The notes below the pieces were generated by a model. The model searched no databases, was not told the DNA's origin, and saw only the letters and a program-made list of their open reading frames with translations. A program made the translations under genes and the position numbers. From Schizochytrium sp. TIO01 (lineage: Eukaryota; Sar; Bigyra; Thraustochytrida; Thraustochytriidae): a stretch of 64,000 nucleotides of DNA. Location of the stretch: positions 3,183,102 to 3,247,101 of the forward strand of contig SMSO01000025.1 of assembly GCA_004764695.1 (NCBI GenBank), in the 5' to 3' direction. Within the stretch, counting starts at the first letter, position 1; each line of letters begins with the position of its first letter. This document shows positions 1 through 10,342 of this stretch, one piece after another.

Positions 1-2
1 GC

Positions 3-440
3 GAGCAAGAGCAGCAGCAGCAGCAACAACAACAACAATTTAACGGTGAATCTGCTACCTCTGACCCTCATGAAGATGAACAAAGCCCCAATATTCATAC
101 GACTTATGTGTTTCCCGAAACAAGAGAGTTGATTGAACACGCGGAGGCTGTCCTTGGTGTCTCGCGAGCTTTTGATAATGAAGAGGAAGGGGACTCAGAG
201 GACCCCAATGACAGTAGTATTCCGGATTCTGTTCATGAGGGGTTTCTCCCGTACTTTATTTTGGATGATACGAATGATTTGCGCTGCGATGTACAAAATA
301 TCCATGCAGTTGTTCTGAAAGTTCATGACGGACGTCGAAATATGGATACTTTACGACTTCGGCTGCACGCTGAAGAAACTCTTGCGATTCACTTTTCAGT
401 GCGCGCGAACATGCGCGACATCTTTGATTTGTACCGCTAA
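3..440 (+). CDS. C-terminal fragment of an unrecognised protein with a poly-Gln run
   Basis: The frame is open from the window edge to a TAA at 438-440, giving the last 145 residues of a gene that begins outside the window. It opens with a Gln-rich tract encoded by mixed CAG and CAA codons. An acidic linker follows, then a compact C-terminal stretch of about 65 residues rich in Leu, Val and Asp that ends in DIFDLYR. I do not recognise the family. The mixed Gln codons argue for a selected protein tract rather than a pure CAG expansion. The first GTG at 108 is internal, because the frame continues upstream of it. The gene converges on the O-fucosyltransferase-like gene, with 264 bp between the two stop codons. 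Confidence 0.6.
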   Translation, partial: EQEQQQQQQQQQFNGESATSDPHEDEQSPNIHTTYVFPETRELIEHAEAVLGVSRAFDNEEEGDSEDPNDSSIPDSVHEGFLPYFILDDTNDLRCDVQNIHAVVLKVHDGRRNMDTLRLRLHAEETLAIHFSVRANMRDIFDLYR

Positions 441-704
441 TGCTAAATATGTTGTTGTTTTCATTTTGTCTGTGTATTTGTCTTAGAATCCTGGAAATAG
501 TTTAAAACTCTATTGCACCACTTTTCAAATAGATGTGCACATATAGATATTGAATGCGGATGTATAAAAGGTATCAAAATAATTTTTTCTATTTTTTTTT
601 AAAGTGTTGGGTCTGGCTGGCTTGCTTACATCGATCAGTGTTTAGGTGATTAACCTTGCAGCAAAACAGACTAAAGAAATACTGACGAATAAAATGATTT
701 AGCC

Positions 705-2561
705 TCAAAGCCGGTTGTTGTTCTCATCATCAAAAGATTCAGACTCATCGTATACACTGGTACTGCGCAGAGAGGTTTTGGTTTGATCTGCTTCCTGGTC
801 CTCGAGACCATTTACAGAATCGTCAGACTCGTTTTCATTTTCAGCTTCGCTGTCGCCATCAGACATTGCGCTACTGTCATCGTCTTCCAAGGCATCGGCA
901 TCTAAACCAACATCTGCAGAGTTCTCATCCACTTGCATCCTTGCTGCGGCATCATCGGCATCCTCCTCATCCGCAGCGGTGTTTTCAAAGGTTTTTGCGT
1001 TCTTTGAGCCGCCTTCGAGGAAACTGACCGTGGATTGCTCATCAATATAGCCACTCCAGCGAATGAGCAAAGTATGTCCTCCTTCGATAAGGCCAGTCTC
1101 AATCTCTGGGATGGTAGTTAGAAGGTTAGAGCGCTGGACATTGATGGTCTTGGAAAAGGTGGAAACGGAAGTACCCACAAAGTTCTGGGCGCGAGCGCAA
1201 ATAAGCTGCTCAACAAGACCAAACATGTCACTAACCACCTTCTTATTGTTGGGTAGGCGGTTCTTAAAGTCCAGCAATGCAGCAGCAGTGCCAGGGTGGC
1301 TAGCCAGATCTCGCGCGAAAATAAGGCGTTGGAAGTGACCAAATGGGCGAAAGTAATTGTTCAATGATCCGTCCGCGCGGTGGGACGGCTGATCGGTAGC
1401 AACGTACACAACTTCTGACTGTTTGAAGCCGGCATCCTGGCCACGACGCACAAAGTTTCGGGAATCCTTGCTTTTACTTAGGGCTGCTTTAATGTAGTCA
1501 CCTAAACGAAGATGGACCGCATTATATCTACCACCATCAAGAGCCTCATTAGAAATATGTTTTGATAATCCACGTAGGTAAGCCGTGTAGCGAATTGCGT
1601 TGATGACCCAATCCTCCTGCCAGTGGCGAGTGTAAAAGGGTCCAATGTAAATTAGAATTCGGCCATTGTAGTTCTTGATACGATTTTCGTGTTCTCTAAC
1701 ACCACGCTCCTCAATCCAACTGAGTGGTGTACCGATCTGGAAAATCCAGGCGCGGGGGGTGCGACCTCCGACACGCAGACCTCCAACACGCTTCTTGCGG
1801 TAGTCAGTGAGCGTCATGTTGAGAGGGATGAGTGGGACGCCGGTCATTTTCTCAAGATACTCAAAATCAACCAACTGGTCCATGGGCACAAGGGAGTTGA
1901 GCGTATTTTTGAGGTAGTTACGAGCAAAGTTAGTGTGAGGACCGGCCATTGGCACCAGTAGAGCACGGTCTGACATTTTACACAATACGATTGCAGCGAT
2001 GAGGCAACGCAACTGGTTATTGTAGCCGCCGCTAGGTGAGTAGCTGAAAGCCTTCATACCATCGGGGATGTTGTTGTACGGGCGAGTAGTTGACCGCGGC
2101 AGACGAGCACGAAACATCAATGGTTTGGTGGAGATAAGCTTATGGACGCTGTCCCACTCGGTGGACTCCTCGCCATTACGGGAGGCTGCTAGAGCAGCAG
2201 CAAAAACGTCTGAATAATCTACTGTGCGATCTTCCGGATCGATGGAAATGATGTCGTCGCCCTCATTATCACTGTCATCGTCACTTGAATCACCATCCAA
2301 GCCGGTGTCGGAGTCAGAGTCAGAACTTAAGCTCAAATCAGAACCAGAGTTAAACCTAGACTTCCTCTTTGTGGGCTCTCCTGAAAAATCCTCGTTATCT
2401 AAAGTGATATCTTGCTCCAGTTTAGTGTACTGTGCATACTGGGTAAGCAAGAGCACTCCCCAAAAAGCGACGACAAAGAAAACTTGTTTAGGGATTTTGG
2501 ACCTCATCTGAGCAAGCCAGGAAGGTGAGCTTCCATGCTTGGGAGAGGGGCGAAGTGTCAT
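705..2561 (-). CDS. O-fucosyltransferase-like type II membrane protein
   Basis: Predicted 618-residue Golgi/ER glycosyltransferase of the protein O-fucosyltransferase (GT-B) superfamily, which transfers fucose from GDP-fucose. A single hydrophobic segment at about residues 27-44 acts as a signal anchor. It is followed by a very acidic Ser/Asp/Glu stem (about 55-120). Family motifs visible are SGGYNNQLRCLIAA near residue 178, the Arg-bearing HLRLGDY near 350, and EQLICARAQNFVGTSVSTFS at about 450-470, the usual C-terminal donor-site motif. About 100 further acidic residues follow, which is unusual for the family. The longer open frame begins at a GTG; I chose the first ATG at 2561, nine codons in, because it directly precedes the membrane anchor. 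The acceptor cannot be told from sequence. Fold assignment is strong, exact activity weak. Confidence 0.8.
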   Translation of the reverse strand: MTLRPSPKHGSSPSWLAQMRSKIPKQVFFVVAFWGVLLLTQYAQYTKLEQDITLDNEDFSGEPTKRKSRFNSGSDLSLSSDSDSDTGLDGDSSDDDSDNEGDDIISIDPEDRTVDYSDVFAAALAASRNGEESTEWDSVHKLISTKPLMFRARLPRSTTRPYNNIPDGMKAFSYSPSGGYNNQLRCLIAAIVLCKMSDRALLVPMAGPHTNFARNYLKNTLNSLVPMDQLVDFEYLEKMTGVPLIPLNMTLTDYRKKRVGGLRVGGRTPRAWIFQIGTPLSWIEERGVREHENRIKNYNGRILIYIGPFYTRHWQEDWVINAIRYTAYLRGLSKHISNEALDGGRYNAVHLRLGDYIKAALSKSKDSRNFVRRGQDAGFKQSEVVYVATDQPSHRADGSLNNYFRPFGHFQRLIFARDLASHPGTAAALLDFKNRLPNNKKVVSDMFGLVEQLICARAQNFVGTSVSTFSKTINVQRSNLLTTIPEIETGLIEGGHTLLIRWSGYIDEQSTVSFLEGGSKNAKTFENTAADEEDADDAAARMQVDENSADVGLDADALEDDDSSAMSDGDSEAENENESDDSVNGLEDQEADQTKTSLRSTSVYDESESFDDENNNRL

Positions 2562-3322
2562 GATCTGTAGAACTGTCTTTGCCACAGGGTCTTACGTATA
2601 CCGAATGTGATAATTGACGAGTGCCTTCCTCAGACTTTGAAATAGTTACAGCAACCTACAGACTTCAAACAGATCAAGCACGACAAGAAGAAATAAGCAG
2701 TGACCTCGGGTGTTGGTTTGGGTCTTTCACGGCACAAGCTCGCTCAGTCTTGCGAGTATGCCTTGCTTCTGTGGAAAGGAATGGAGTGCAATAAAATCGG
2801 AATGTGATGGAGCAGGTCTCGCTCTCTCCACCAACCCCACGAGCGCTTGAGCCCTTCACTAGCACGGAACAAGATGTCCGTGCAGTAGATTGCAAGGAAG
2901 CGGGGCACTGCCGTAGTCTAGCTGCCGCTCCCAGATCAGCCGCCCCCAAATCAGCCGCCGGTGAGCACGCGGCACTGGTCTGCTGGTCCCAGCTTGCGTG
3001 AATGGACGAAATTGATGCTTTACCATGCTCATTTGATTTCTTTTAAAATGTCTTTCATTTCAATTTCTTTTTATTTTCTGCCCTTTCTGATAAGGCATCT
3101 TCTCCAGCTCTTATACATTAGCTCGCATAGGAGTCCTATCTCAAGACTGGAACATTGCGAAATACTGAGAACGATAGAAGTACGAAGTATACAACATTTC
3201 AACGTAGTTCGTCTTCCTCGCTCAATATATACGCGCATTTTAATAATTTGGATAGAGTAGATATAGCCCTCCGCAGCAAAGAAGGCACAGTTCACATCTG
3301 CGCAAAGACTGTAAATTGTTGG

Positions 3323-3369
3323 TTTTTTTTTTTTTTTTTCAACAAATGTGGTGTCGAACACCACATTTG
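3323..3369. repeat. T17 tract followed by a perfect 12-bp hairpin
   Basis: Seventeen T residues (3323-3339) are followed by an inverted repeat with arms CAAATGTGGTGT (3343-3354) and ACACCACATTTG (3358-3369) around a CGA loop. It lies outside any gene. The function is unknown. Confidence 0.7.
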
Positions 3370-5537
3370 AGTAACGTTTTTAGTAGCCAAGCAACAAAAC
3401 GTCTCGCGTTACTTTCCCTCCACAGACCGTACTACATACATTCTGAGTGCTTTGGGCCCTCAATTACGGCCAAGTCTGAGCCCGAGCATGCGATCCTCTG
3501 CACATGGCTGTTTTATTTGCTTTGATGAATTACTTGCAAGCCTTTACAGGCATCTCGATTGGGTTTCTTTCTGGCTCTGAGAACGAGTTCCTCTCGATCG
3601 GCATATTGCCTATTATAATGATAGTACTTGCCGTCGCACGTGCTTGAGGGAAAAAGGAGTTTCGCTACCTTATCAATCACTGGAATCGCAGAAGCTGAGA
3701 GAGGACAACGGAAGAACACGTGCCTGCCTGCGTATGCGTGTGTCGTGTATTCACGTTATGCGTTTATGTTATTTTGTGCAGGACAACGCACCCCTCGAGA
3801 AGCGTAGAGCTCGTTTTCCCAAGATTTTTTGCCCCTCATAATGGAGAGGCGAAATTGAAAGTGGATGCCCTTCTTTCTATCTAGCAGTAAAACTGAACGT
3901 GGTCGAATACTCAGAGGGGGGTATATAGGGAGTTATACCGCTTCTAAGTTTCCCATGAGGTGTATCATACACCTAGAAGAAGTTGTATTCCATAGCCAAT
4001 TGGAGGAGCATATGTGTGAGTAGATAGGGTATATTGGGAGAGTTATTGTACAAAACGAAGAAGGAGAATAACAACAATAACAACAACAACGAAAACGTGA
4101 AGCTGTTCCAAAGGATACCAGACTATCTACAGCTACGAGTTTCAGATTGCGTACCCCAACGAATTAGGTAGCAGAGACAAACTCATTTCCACATGAAATC
4201 TCCGCTCCCTCGGACAGCAGCCTTCAAGTTGAAATCTTCAAGCTGCAAGTTGAGACTTGGAGACAGACAGCAAAAGCCCCTGGAATGCAACTCAGACAGA
4301 CAATCAAATCACTGATCTCTTTGAAGCATCTACAAAGTCAGGGTATCCAAGCACCCACGACCCACTTATTGGCGGAAAGGTAGCCTATCAGGTAATTAAA
4401 GGTATTGCGCATTTACCTTGAGGTGGAGACTTTGCATTCTTGCTTCAAGTGATAGCTCAACTTGAACTGTTCAATCGTCAGCCTTGTTCAAGTTCTCATC
4501 CGTTCGGTATCTCGTGAACTTGAGTTCCTGCCATACTATGATCGTGATGCTCTTGAAAAAGAGCGTAAGAGAACTTGGAAACTTGAGCTTTTTTACAAAA
4601 CCTTACCGAAGCCAATCAATCGCTACTTTCGAAGCTGTCTGGCTCCTGCTTGCTTGTATGCTTTCACGCAACGCCCATCGCAGTCCTGTGCCTTTCCTGC
4701 CATGTTTCGGTGCCGAGACATGTATGAGCTGACACGAGCGCATTTATTTCAATTTGTTGAACCGATCGCATGTCCAATTAGATCGCCATCACGACGCATG
4801 TCAGGTCCCGCAGATAGAAAACGATTCGAACTTTGTATTTATTATTGCTCATTTCTGCAATGTTAAAAACAAATTATATATATACCAGAAAATAAAATGT
4901 TAAAAAGCAAAGTAAATCAAGCAGCCATTTGGCCCTTGCTGAGGAAAACAGAGGGAGAAAAAAAAAAAAAAAGTAGAAGAGAAAGAGACAAAGGCAATAC
5001 ACCGTGTTTGGTTTAAGCTGCTCCTCATGTTCCCTGCTCCTTCCTGTTTATTTTATTAAAATAAAAATAGTAAAAATAAATTCAGGCCTGAGGAAGGAAT
5101 TGCTGACTAGTTTCATTTTAACCCGAGTGGTAGTACGGGAAAGCTTCGGCGGCTGCAGAGGATAGACGACAGAGGAACTAGCATTGCCTGGGTCTGAATG
5201 CACCTCTCTAGCTGATTGAGACGAAACTTTTGGGCAGAGTACGACTGCGTCCCCAACCTCCGGGACGGCAGGAGTGATTTAAAGAAGCAATCAGTATGAA
5301 TGGCCGACCACCTGAGCTGTCTCCAAATCGGACAAAGTAGCAGAAGAGAAAAGAAGGTCGAAAGCTTTAAAACTTGGTTAAAGATTACACACTACTAGTG
5401 GGTAGCACTTATCATGCTGGTTATTATTATTTTTTATTGTTTTTCGAATAAAAACATTTTATCTGAAAAAGAAAGGAAAAGTTAATATCTTATGGCATGT
5501 GGTCCTCAAGCCTAGCTCCGCTATCTCCGACAACAAC

Positions 5538-5585
5538 AGGTAGCATGAGGCATAGTCAAACTGGTAGCATGGAGCATAATCAAAA
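5538..5585. repeat. Imperfect tandem duplication, two 24-bp units
   Basis: Two adjacent units sharing GGTAGCATG..GCATA.TCAAA, differing at a few bases. They are non-coding, about 790 bp upstream of the JmjC start codon. Confidence 0.6.
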
Positions 5586-5696
5586 TGAGTTGCCTCTGCG
5601 TACTGCCCAGATCTTACAGATCTCTGGGAATTTATTCACATCATGAGGCGAGTGGAGCAAAGGTGTTGTGCGCGATTTCGAGCTGTCAGGCTGAGT

Positions 5697-5727
5697 GAAA
5701 GAAAGAAAGAAAGAAAGAAAGAAAGAC
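5697..5727. repeat. (GAAA)n microsatellite
   Basis: Nearly eight perfect GAAA units in non-coding DNA. Confidence 0.95.
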
Positions 5728-6372
5728 ACTATACAAACGTTAATAAAGTGTTACGACGAAGAGAGAGAAAACCTGTTCATTATTCGAAAGAATAATCTGA
5801 AATTATAAAAGGCTGAATGCCAAAATCTACTATAACGAAAGCAGATGAATCAACGCGATTGTTAAATAAAATAAAAATGAATGAAAGTAGTTATTATAAA
5901 ACAAATATCTAGTAGTGCCTAGCTAAATCAAAAAGTAAATAAGGAAAAGAAAAAGAAAATAGAGTCATCATCCATACATCGATCGTAGTACAAAGAGCGG
6001 AGTTTGTTGATCTCCAATCCCGCTTGATCGGGACGCACATTATACCTCAAACCCTGCAGGCAGCTCTGCTGCATCCGCCACCGTAAACGGCACGCAGAGT
6101 GTGCCCAGCCACGGCAGCAACACACGGATTTCGTTTGGCTCGCGTTAACAGGGTTATCGCGACGATATAGCTAGCCTCAACAGCAACAGCGATCCTAAGA
6201 TCAAACTCCAAAAGGTTCGTGGTGCTTTCAACATATTTGCCTTCGGGTCGCGTTTATTTCGGAAGAGGCGCGCGTGGACCTCGACGTTTTCATCGTGATA
6301 TTAGTACAAATCGACCCCTCTTCTAGAAATAAGAGCGTTGCTGTTTATTGAAAGTTTTAACAACCCTGAAAA

Positions 6373-8031
6373 ATGGCGCCAACCCCAAAGACCAAAGCAC
6401 CGCTATCGGCAACTACGCTCATGAAAGACCGCTTCAAGCTGGTCAAAGTTGCCATCGCTGCCATATCAATTTGCTATGTAGTAATGATTGGACTGCAAGC
6501 CCAATCTGACTGGCTGGAGCGCGTAGCCTTCAGCGATGATGTAGAGAGCAAATCTAGTCTACTCCCTAGCGAAGGAGAATACCCTGACCAAGACGATGTT
6601 CCTCGTTCTTTGGGCAACGATGGACCCTTGTCTCCTGCAGAAATTAGGCTTATGGAGAAGGAACAGTCCATTGAAGGAAAAAGTGAACGCGCAAATACGA
6701 TCGGTGTTCGCGTCCCGGAGCTCGGAAACCTCATTATCCAGGACGGCGAAGAGTACATGAATGCACCATACATGGAAGTTCCACCGGCACCTGCGGATAA
6801 AACCGTGTATAAACGTCTTTGGCCCCTTCAGCGCATGCATGATGAGTACTTCAAAACCAACGCCCATCGTCGTTACATCCCGCGTCTTGGCCAGCCAATT
6901 ACTCGCCAGCAGTTTCACGAGATTTTTCGCAAGCGCAGTATCCCTGTTATTATCCCATTCGAATATATGCGCCACCTTGGGTTTGCTACACAAGGATACA
7001 CGCTCGAACAGCTCCGGGAGATGTTTCCTTGGGAGCCTACAGAATCAACTGAGGCAGCTATCAAGCGCAAGGAGTTTCACGTTGATGGTGCATGGGGCAT
7101 TAAGGGCAAAGATAAGAGCATCCCCTGGGAGCGTGCTATCTGGAAACTTGAGCAGGATGCGCCAGTGCTCATGAATGGCCCTAACTTGAGCTACCGCAAT
7201 GTTCCCCGAAACATGAAGCTCCAGCCTGATCAGCTCGCTCAGTGGAATATTTCCTACCCGCCGTTCTTACGTCACAAGGACTTTCAACCCCCGACAATGT
7301 GGTTTGGAACCTCGAGTTCAGACACAGTAAGTTAAATTTTGATTACCAACCTAGCTAGAGGAATGAATCGTGCTTAGCTGAAAAATACAGCTGGCGCAGC
7401 ACTAACTTGCAATACATGTGTCATTGGATGACTAACACTGTTGTTTCTATTCCCAATCCTCCCCAAATGATTCTACTCATAGAAATTGCATGCTGATTGC
7501 TGCGATAACTGGGTCAGCCAGCTCATGGGCACGAAACGCTGGTTTATTGCGCCGCCCTCGGACACACCAAAGCTCTTGCCAGTGCACTGTTCTGGCAAGA
7601 ACAAGGGCTTGTGCTGGTCGTCTTTGCGTATGCCTCTTCGCGATGTGCTGCCCAAGCTTCAGCCTATTCGTGACAGCCTGGAATCAATTGAAATTGCTGT
7701 GAAAGCTGGCGAGATGTTCTATTTGGTAAGTTTTCTACGTTTGAGAAAATGTTTAACGAGATGAGATGGTTTCATGCTAACGAGGATTCTTATATTATAT
7801 GTTCTTGTCTTTGATTTTTGTGCGCAGCCAGGAGGATGGTACCACCACATTCGTAACGATGGTCCAACCATCATGATTAACTTCTGGTCTTGGGGTTGTC
7901 CGAATAACCAGTTGGCTGTTGACTTTGATGCCTCGCGTCCCGACCGACCGGATTTTAAAGGTCAGAACTGTGCCAAGGAGACTGAGGAGATTGAGAAGTT
8001 CATTTACGGTCAAACCACAGCAGAAGTTTAA
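6373..8031 (+). CDS. Membrane-anchored JmjC/cupin_8 dioxygenase, copy A (three exons)
   Basis: Fe(II)/2-oxoglutarate-dependent oxygenase of the JmjC/cupin_8 type, 466 residues, probably facing the ER/Golgi lumen. Exons 6373-7326, 7483-7725 and 7828-8031 have phase-0 junctions, with GTAAGT donors at both introns. A hydrophobic anchor lies at about residues 23-42. Exon 2 opens with the iron-binding HxD motif (H321-x-D323 in LHADCCDNW), followed by GTKRWFIAPP, whose Lys commonly binds 2-oxoglutarate. Exon 3 opens with PGGWYHH, supplying the distal iron ligand H405. All three metal ligands are present, so it is predicted to be active; the substrate is unknown. The ATG at 6373 is the first of the frame. 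It is a paralogue of the gene at 8442-10342, arranged tail to tail, and shares a nearly identical stretch PITRQQFHEIFRK. Confidence 0.88.
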
Positions 8032-8441
8032 TTAATCAGATGAATCTACATACTCCTTATGCGATCTTAGAGCTATTATGAAAGTCGCATGCTTTAAATT
8101 ACTAATTTGAAAATGGTATGCTTGTGTGACACCTTCTCACCAACTCAGTTATTTTGTTTTCCCCAAATCAATTATCAACTACCTTGGCAATCCTCTAATC
8201 AGAATGTTACAAGTTGCAGAGGACTACGAATACCTGGGGGAATGCATTTTCAATATACTGGGGTAGACATATGTGTACACAACAACAACAAAAAATGAAC
8301 AGAAGAACTCCAAGTCTTTGAATGAAATACACGATATGCAGGGATTCATTGATTATCATAAGGAGATTGTAAAAGGGGGAGAGTAATGTATGACAATACT
8401 GGTAGTCAAGAATAAAAGAAGCAAGCTTGAGTAAGCTTTGT
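8032..8441. other. Convergent 3' spacer between JmjC paralogues
   Basis: 410 bp between two stop codons. An AATAAA at 8411 could serve copy A as a distal poly(A) signal. No gene is seen. Confidence 0.5.
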
Positions 8442-10342
8442 TTAGCTGTAGATGAACGCATCGTAATCCTTGGCACGGTTCTCACACTGGGTGAAGTCAG
8501 GACGGTCTGTGCGCTGCGGGTCGAGGTCGAGTGCGATTTGGCTATTAGCACATCCAATTGCCCAGAAGTTGATCCTGTGTAAACCAAAAGAAAAGGTACA
8601 CAAAAGCAATAAAAAAATAACGAGGAATATTTCGCATGTACAACAAGACTCGTGATGTTAGAACAACCAGTGCTTATCTCTCTCTTGAATTTGTGGATCC
8701 ACAGAGGAATTGAATTATTATATCAATAGGAATGAACAACTTACATAATGGTCGGGCCCCGGTTGCTGATCATGTGCCACCAACCAGCTGGCAAATAGAG
8801 CATCTCACCAGCGTTGACATCGACATCGATATAGTCAAGCTTCTCCTTCATTGCGCGTTCCTTAGGTGTAAGGTTCTTGCGAAAGGGGAATTTGAGAGGG
8901 GACCAGCAAAGAGCGGTATGCTTACCCACACAAGCGTTCGGCCACAATTTGCGACTGTCCGTAGGGGGGGCAATGAACCAGCGCTTGGTACCCTGAATGT
9001 GGCTCACCCAGTTATCGCAACAATCGTGGTGCATTTTCTGTTTCATACAATAAAGCAAAAACCGAGAAAGTCAAGATAAACAATTCGCAGAAGTCAAGAA
9101 GTCAGAAGTGTTAGCAGTTGATCGTAAGAAGGAAATCAGATGTCTCAAATGGGAACTTACTGTATCCGCAGAGGTGGTGCCCATCCACATTGTAGGGGGC
9201 TGGAATTCAGAAGAGGGCAAGAAGGGAGGAAAGCTAATGTTGAACTTCGCCAACTCACTAGGCGGAAGCTTCATGTTACGGGGAATATTGCGGTTGCCAG
9301 TACCACTTGCACCATAAACGATGTGAGTATCCTGCTCAAGCTTCCAGAGTGCAGGGCCAAAATCAACATCACGCTTGCCTCGGTAGAAACCGTTCTGGTT
9401 GTAATCTTGGCGCATCAGAGCAGTTTTCTTGGCAATCTTGGGCTCATAGGGAAACTCCTTGCGAAGATCCTTGAGGGTCCAGCCCTTAGTGAGCACACCA
9501 AGGTGACGCATGTACTTGAACGGGATGATCACCGGGGTACTTGTCTTACGGAAGATCTCGTGGAACTGTTGACGGGTAATGGGCTGACCAAGGCGCGGGA
9601 TGTAACGCTTATGCGGGACTTGGCGAAAGAACTCCTCATGCATCTCAAGCTGCGGCCACATCTTTTTATAGAGACTGGGCGGGTTGATCGGGCCTTCGGG
9701 AGGAGTAATCTCAGGCGCCTCGAGGTACTTGTCTCCGTCCTGAATGTAAAGTCCGCCAAGACTCTCAATTGGGATACCTTCCCAATCGTCACGGTTGTCA
9801 TTGCTCTGAAGACGCTCGATTTCCTCAGAGGCCATAGCCTCAAGACGAAGCTCCTCAGGAGATCTCTCAATAGGCTCGTCATCAGAGTCTGTGTTCATAG
9901 GGATCTCATCATCCTGAATCGGATAGGCGCCGTTCAAAGCCTCATCTGCAGCAAGCTGCGCCTCCGCTGCAGCCTGAGCCTGCTCTTCCTCAGAATCCCC
10001 GTTGTTTTCAAAGTTGTCGCTGATGTTGAGCAATTCATCAGAACTATCGTCATTGCTGGCAAGGGAATTCCGAAGGGATCCCAAGCTCATAGATTTGGCT
10101 GAGAGCGAAACGAAATCATTCTTAGGTTCGACCGTCTCTGCCTCGAATGGTTTACTCTCAGAGGTACCCTGTTTGCCGATCATTGAGATCACCAAGAGCA
10201 CAGCAAGAACGATAATCACAACATCTTTAGCACCTACAGACCAGCCAGCTTTGCGCTTGGTTTTGTTGTCGTGGTCGTCTAATAGGGCCGCTGAGCTACC
10301 CTTGGACGAGCCGATCTCAGCCTTTGCGTTGGACCGGAGCAT
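8442..10342 (-). CDS. Membrane-anchored JmjC/cupin_8 dioxygenase, copy B (three exons)
   Basis: Paralogue of the gene at 6373-8031, 535 residues. Exons are 9161-10342, 8745-9037 and 8442-8574, with introns of 123 and 170 nt and GTAAGT donors at both. A signal anchor lies at about residues 39-56. A long Asp/Glu/Ser-rich stem (about 60-210) accounts for the extra length. The catalytic set is intact: H397-x-D399 in KMHHDCCDNW and the distal His of PAGWWH (H482). The first intron is at exactly the same codon as in copy A. The second lies 15 codons further downstream, after the PAGWWH motif and in a different phase, whereas copy A is interrupted just before that motif. The ATG at 10342 is unambiguous. 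Luminal hydroxylase or demethylase activity is inference; the fold and iron site are clear. Confidence 0.88.

Larger units (their letters stand above)
2562..6372. other. 3.8 kb spacer without a convincing gene
   Basis: Divergent spacer between the fucosyltransferase-like gene and the first JmjC gene. It contains a T17 run next to a perfect hairpin (3323-3369), a small palindrome (AGGTGTAT-c-ATACACCT at 3958-3974), an imperfect 24-bp direct repeat (5538-5585) and a GAAA microsatellite. Open frames here, including the 134-codon one at 4462-4866, start with TTG or GTG and show no protein-like composition. Confidence 0.6.

Noticed and set aside
4462-4866. 134-codon forward frame
   Set aside because: It begins at TTG with no ATG until late in the frame, and the composition is not protein-like.
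9140-10102. 320-codon forward frame antisense to JmjC copy B
   Set aside because: It is a shadow of the first exon and first intron of the minus-strand gene. The minus frame carries the conserved JmjC sequence; the forward frame shows no domain.
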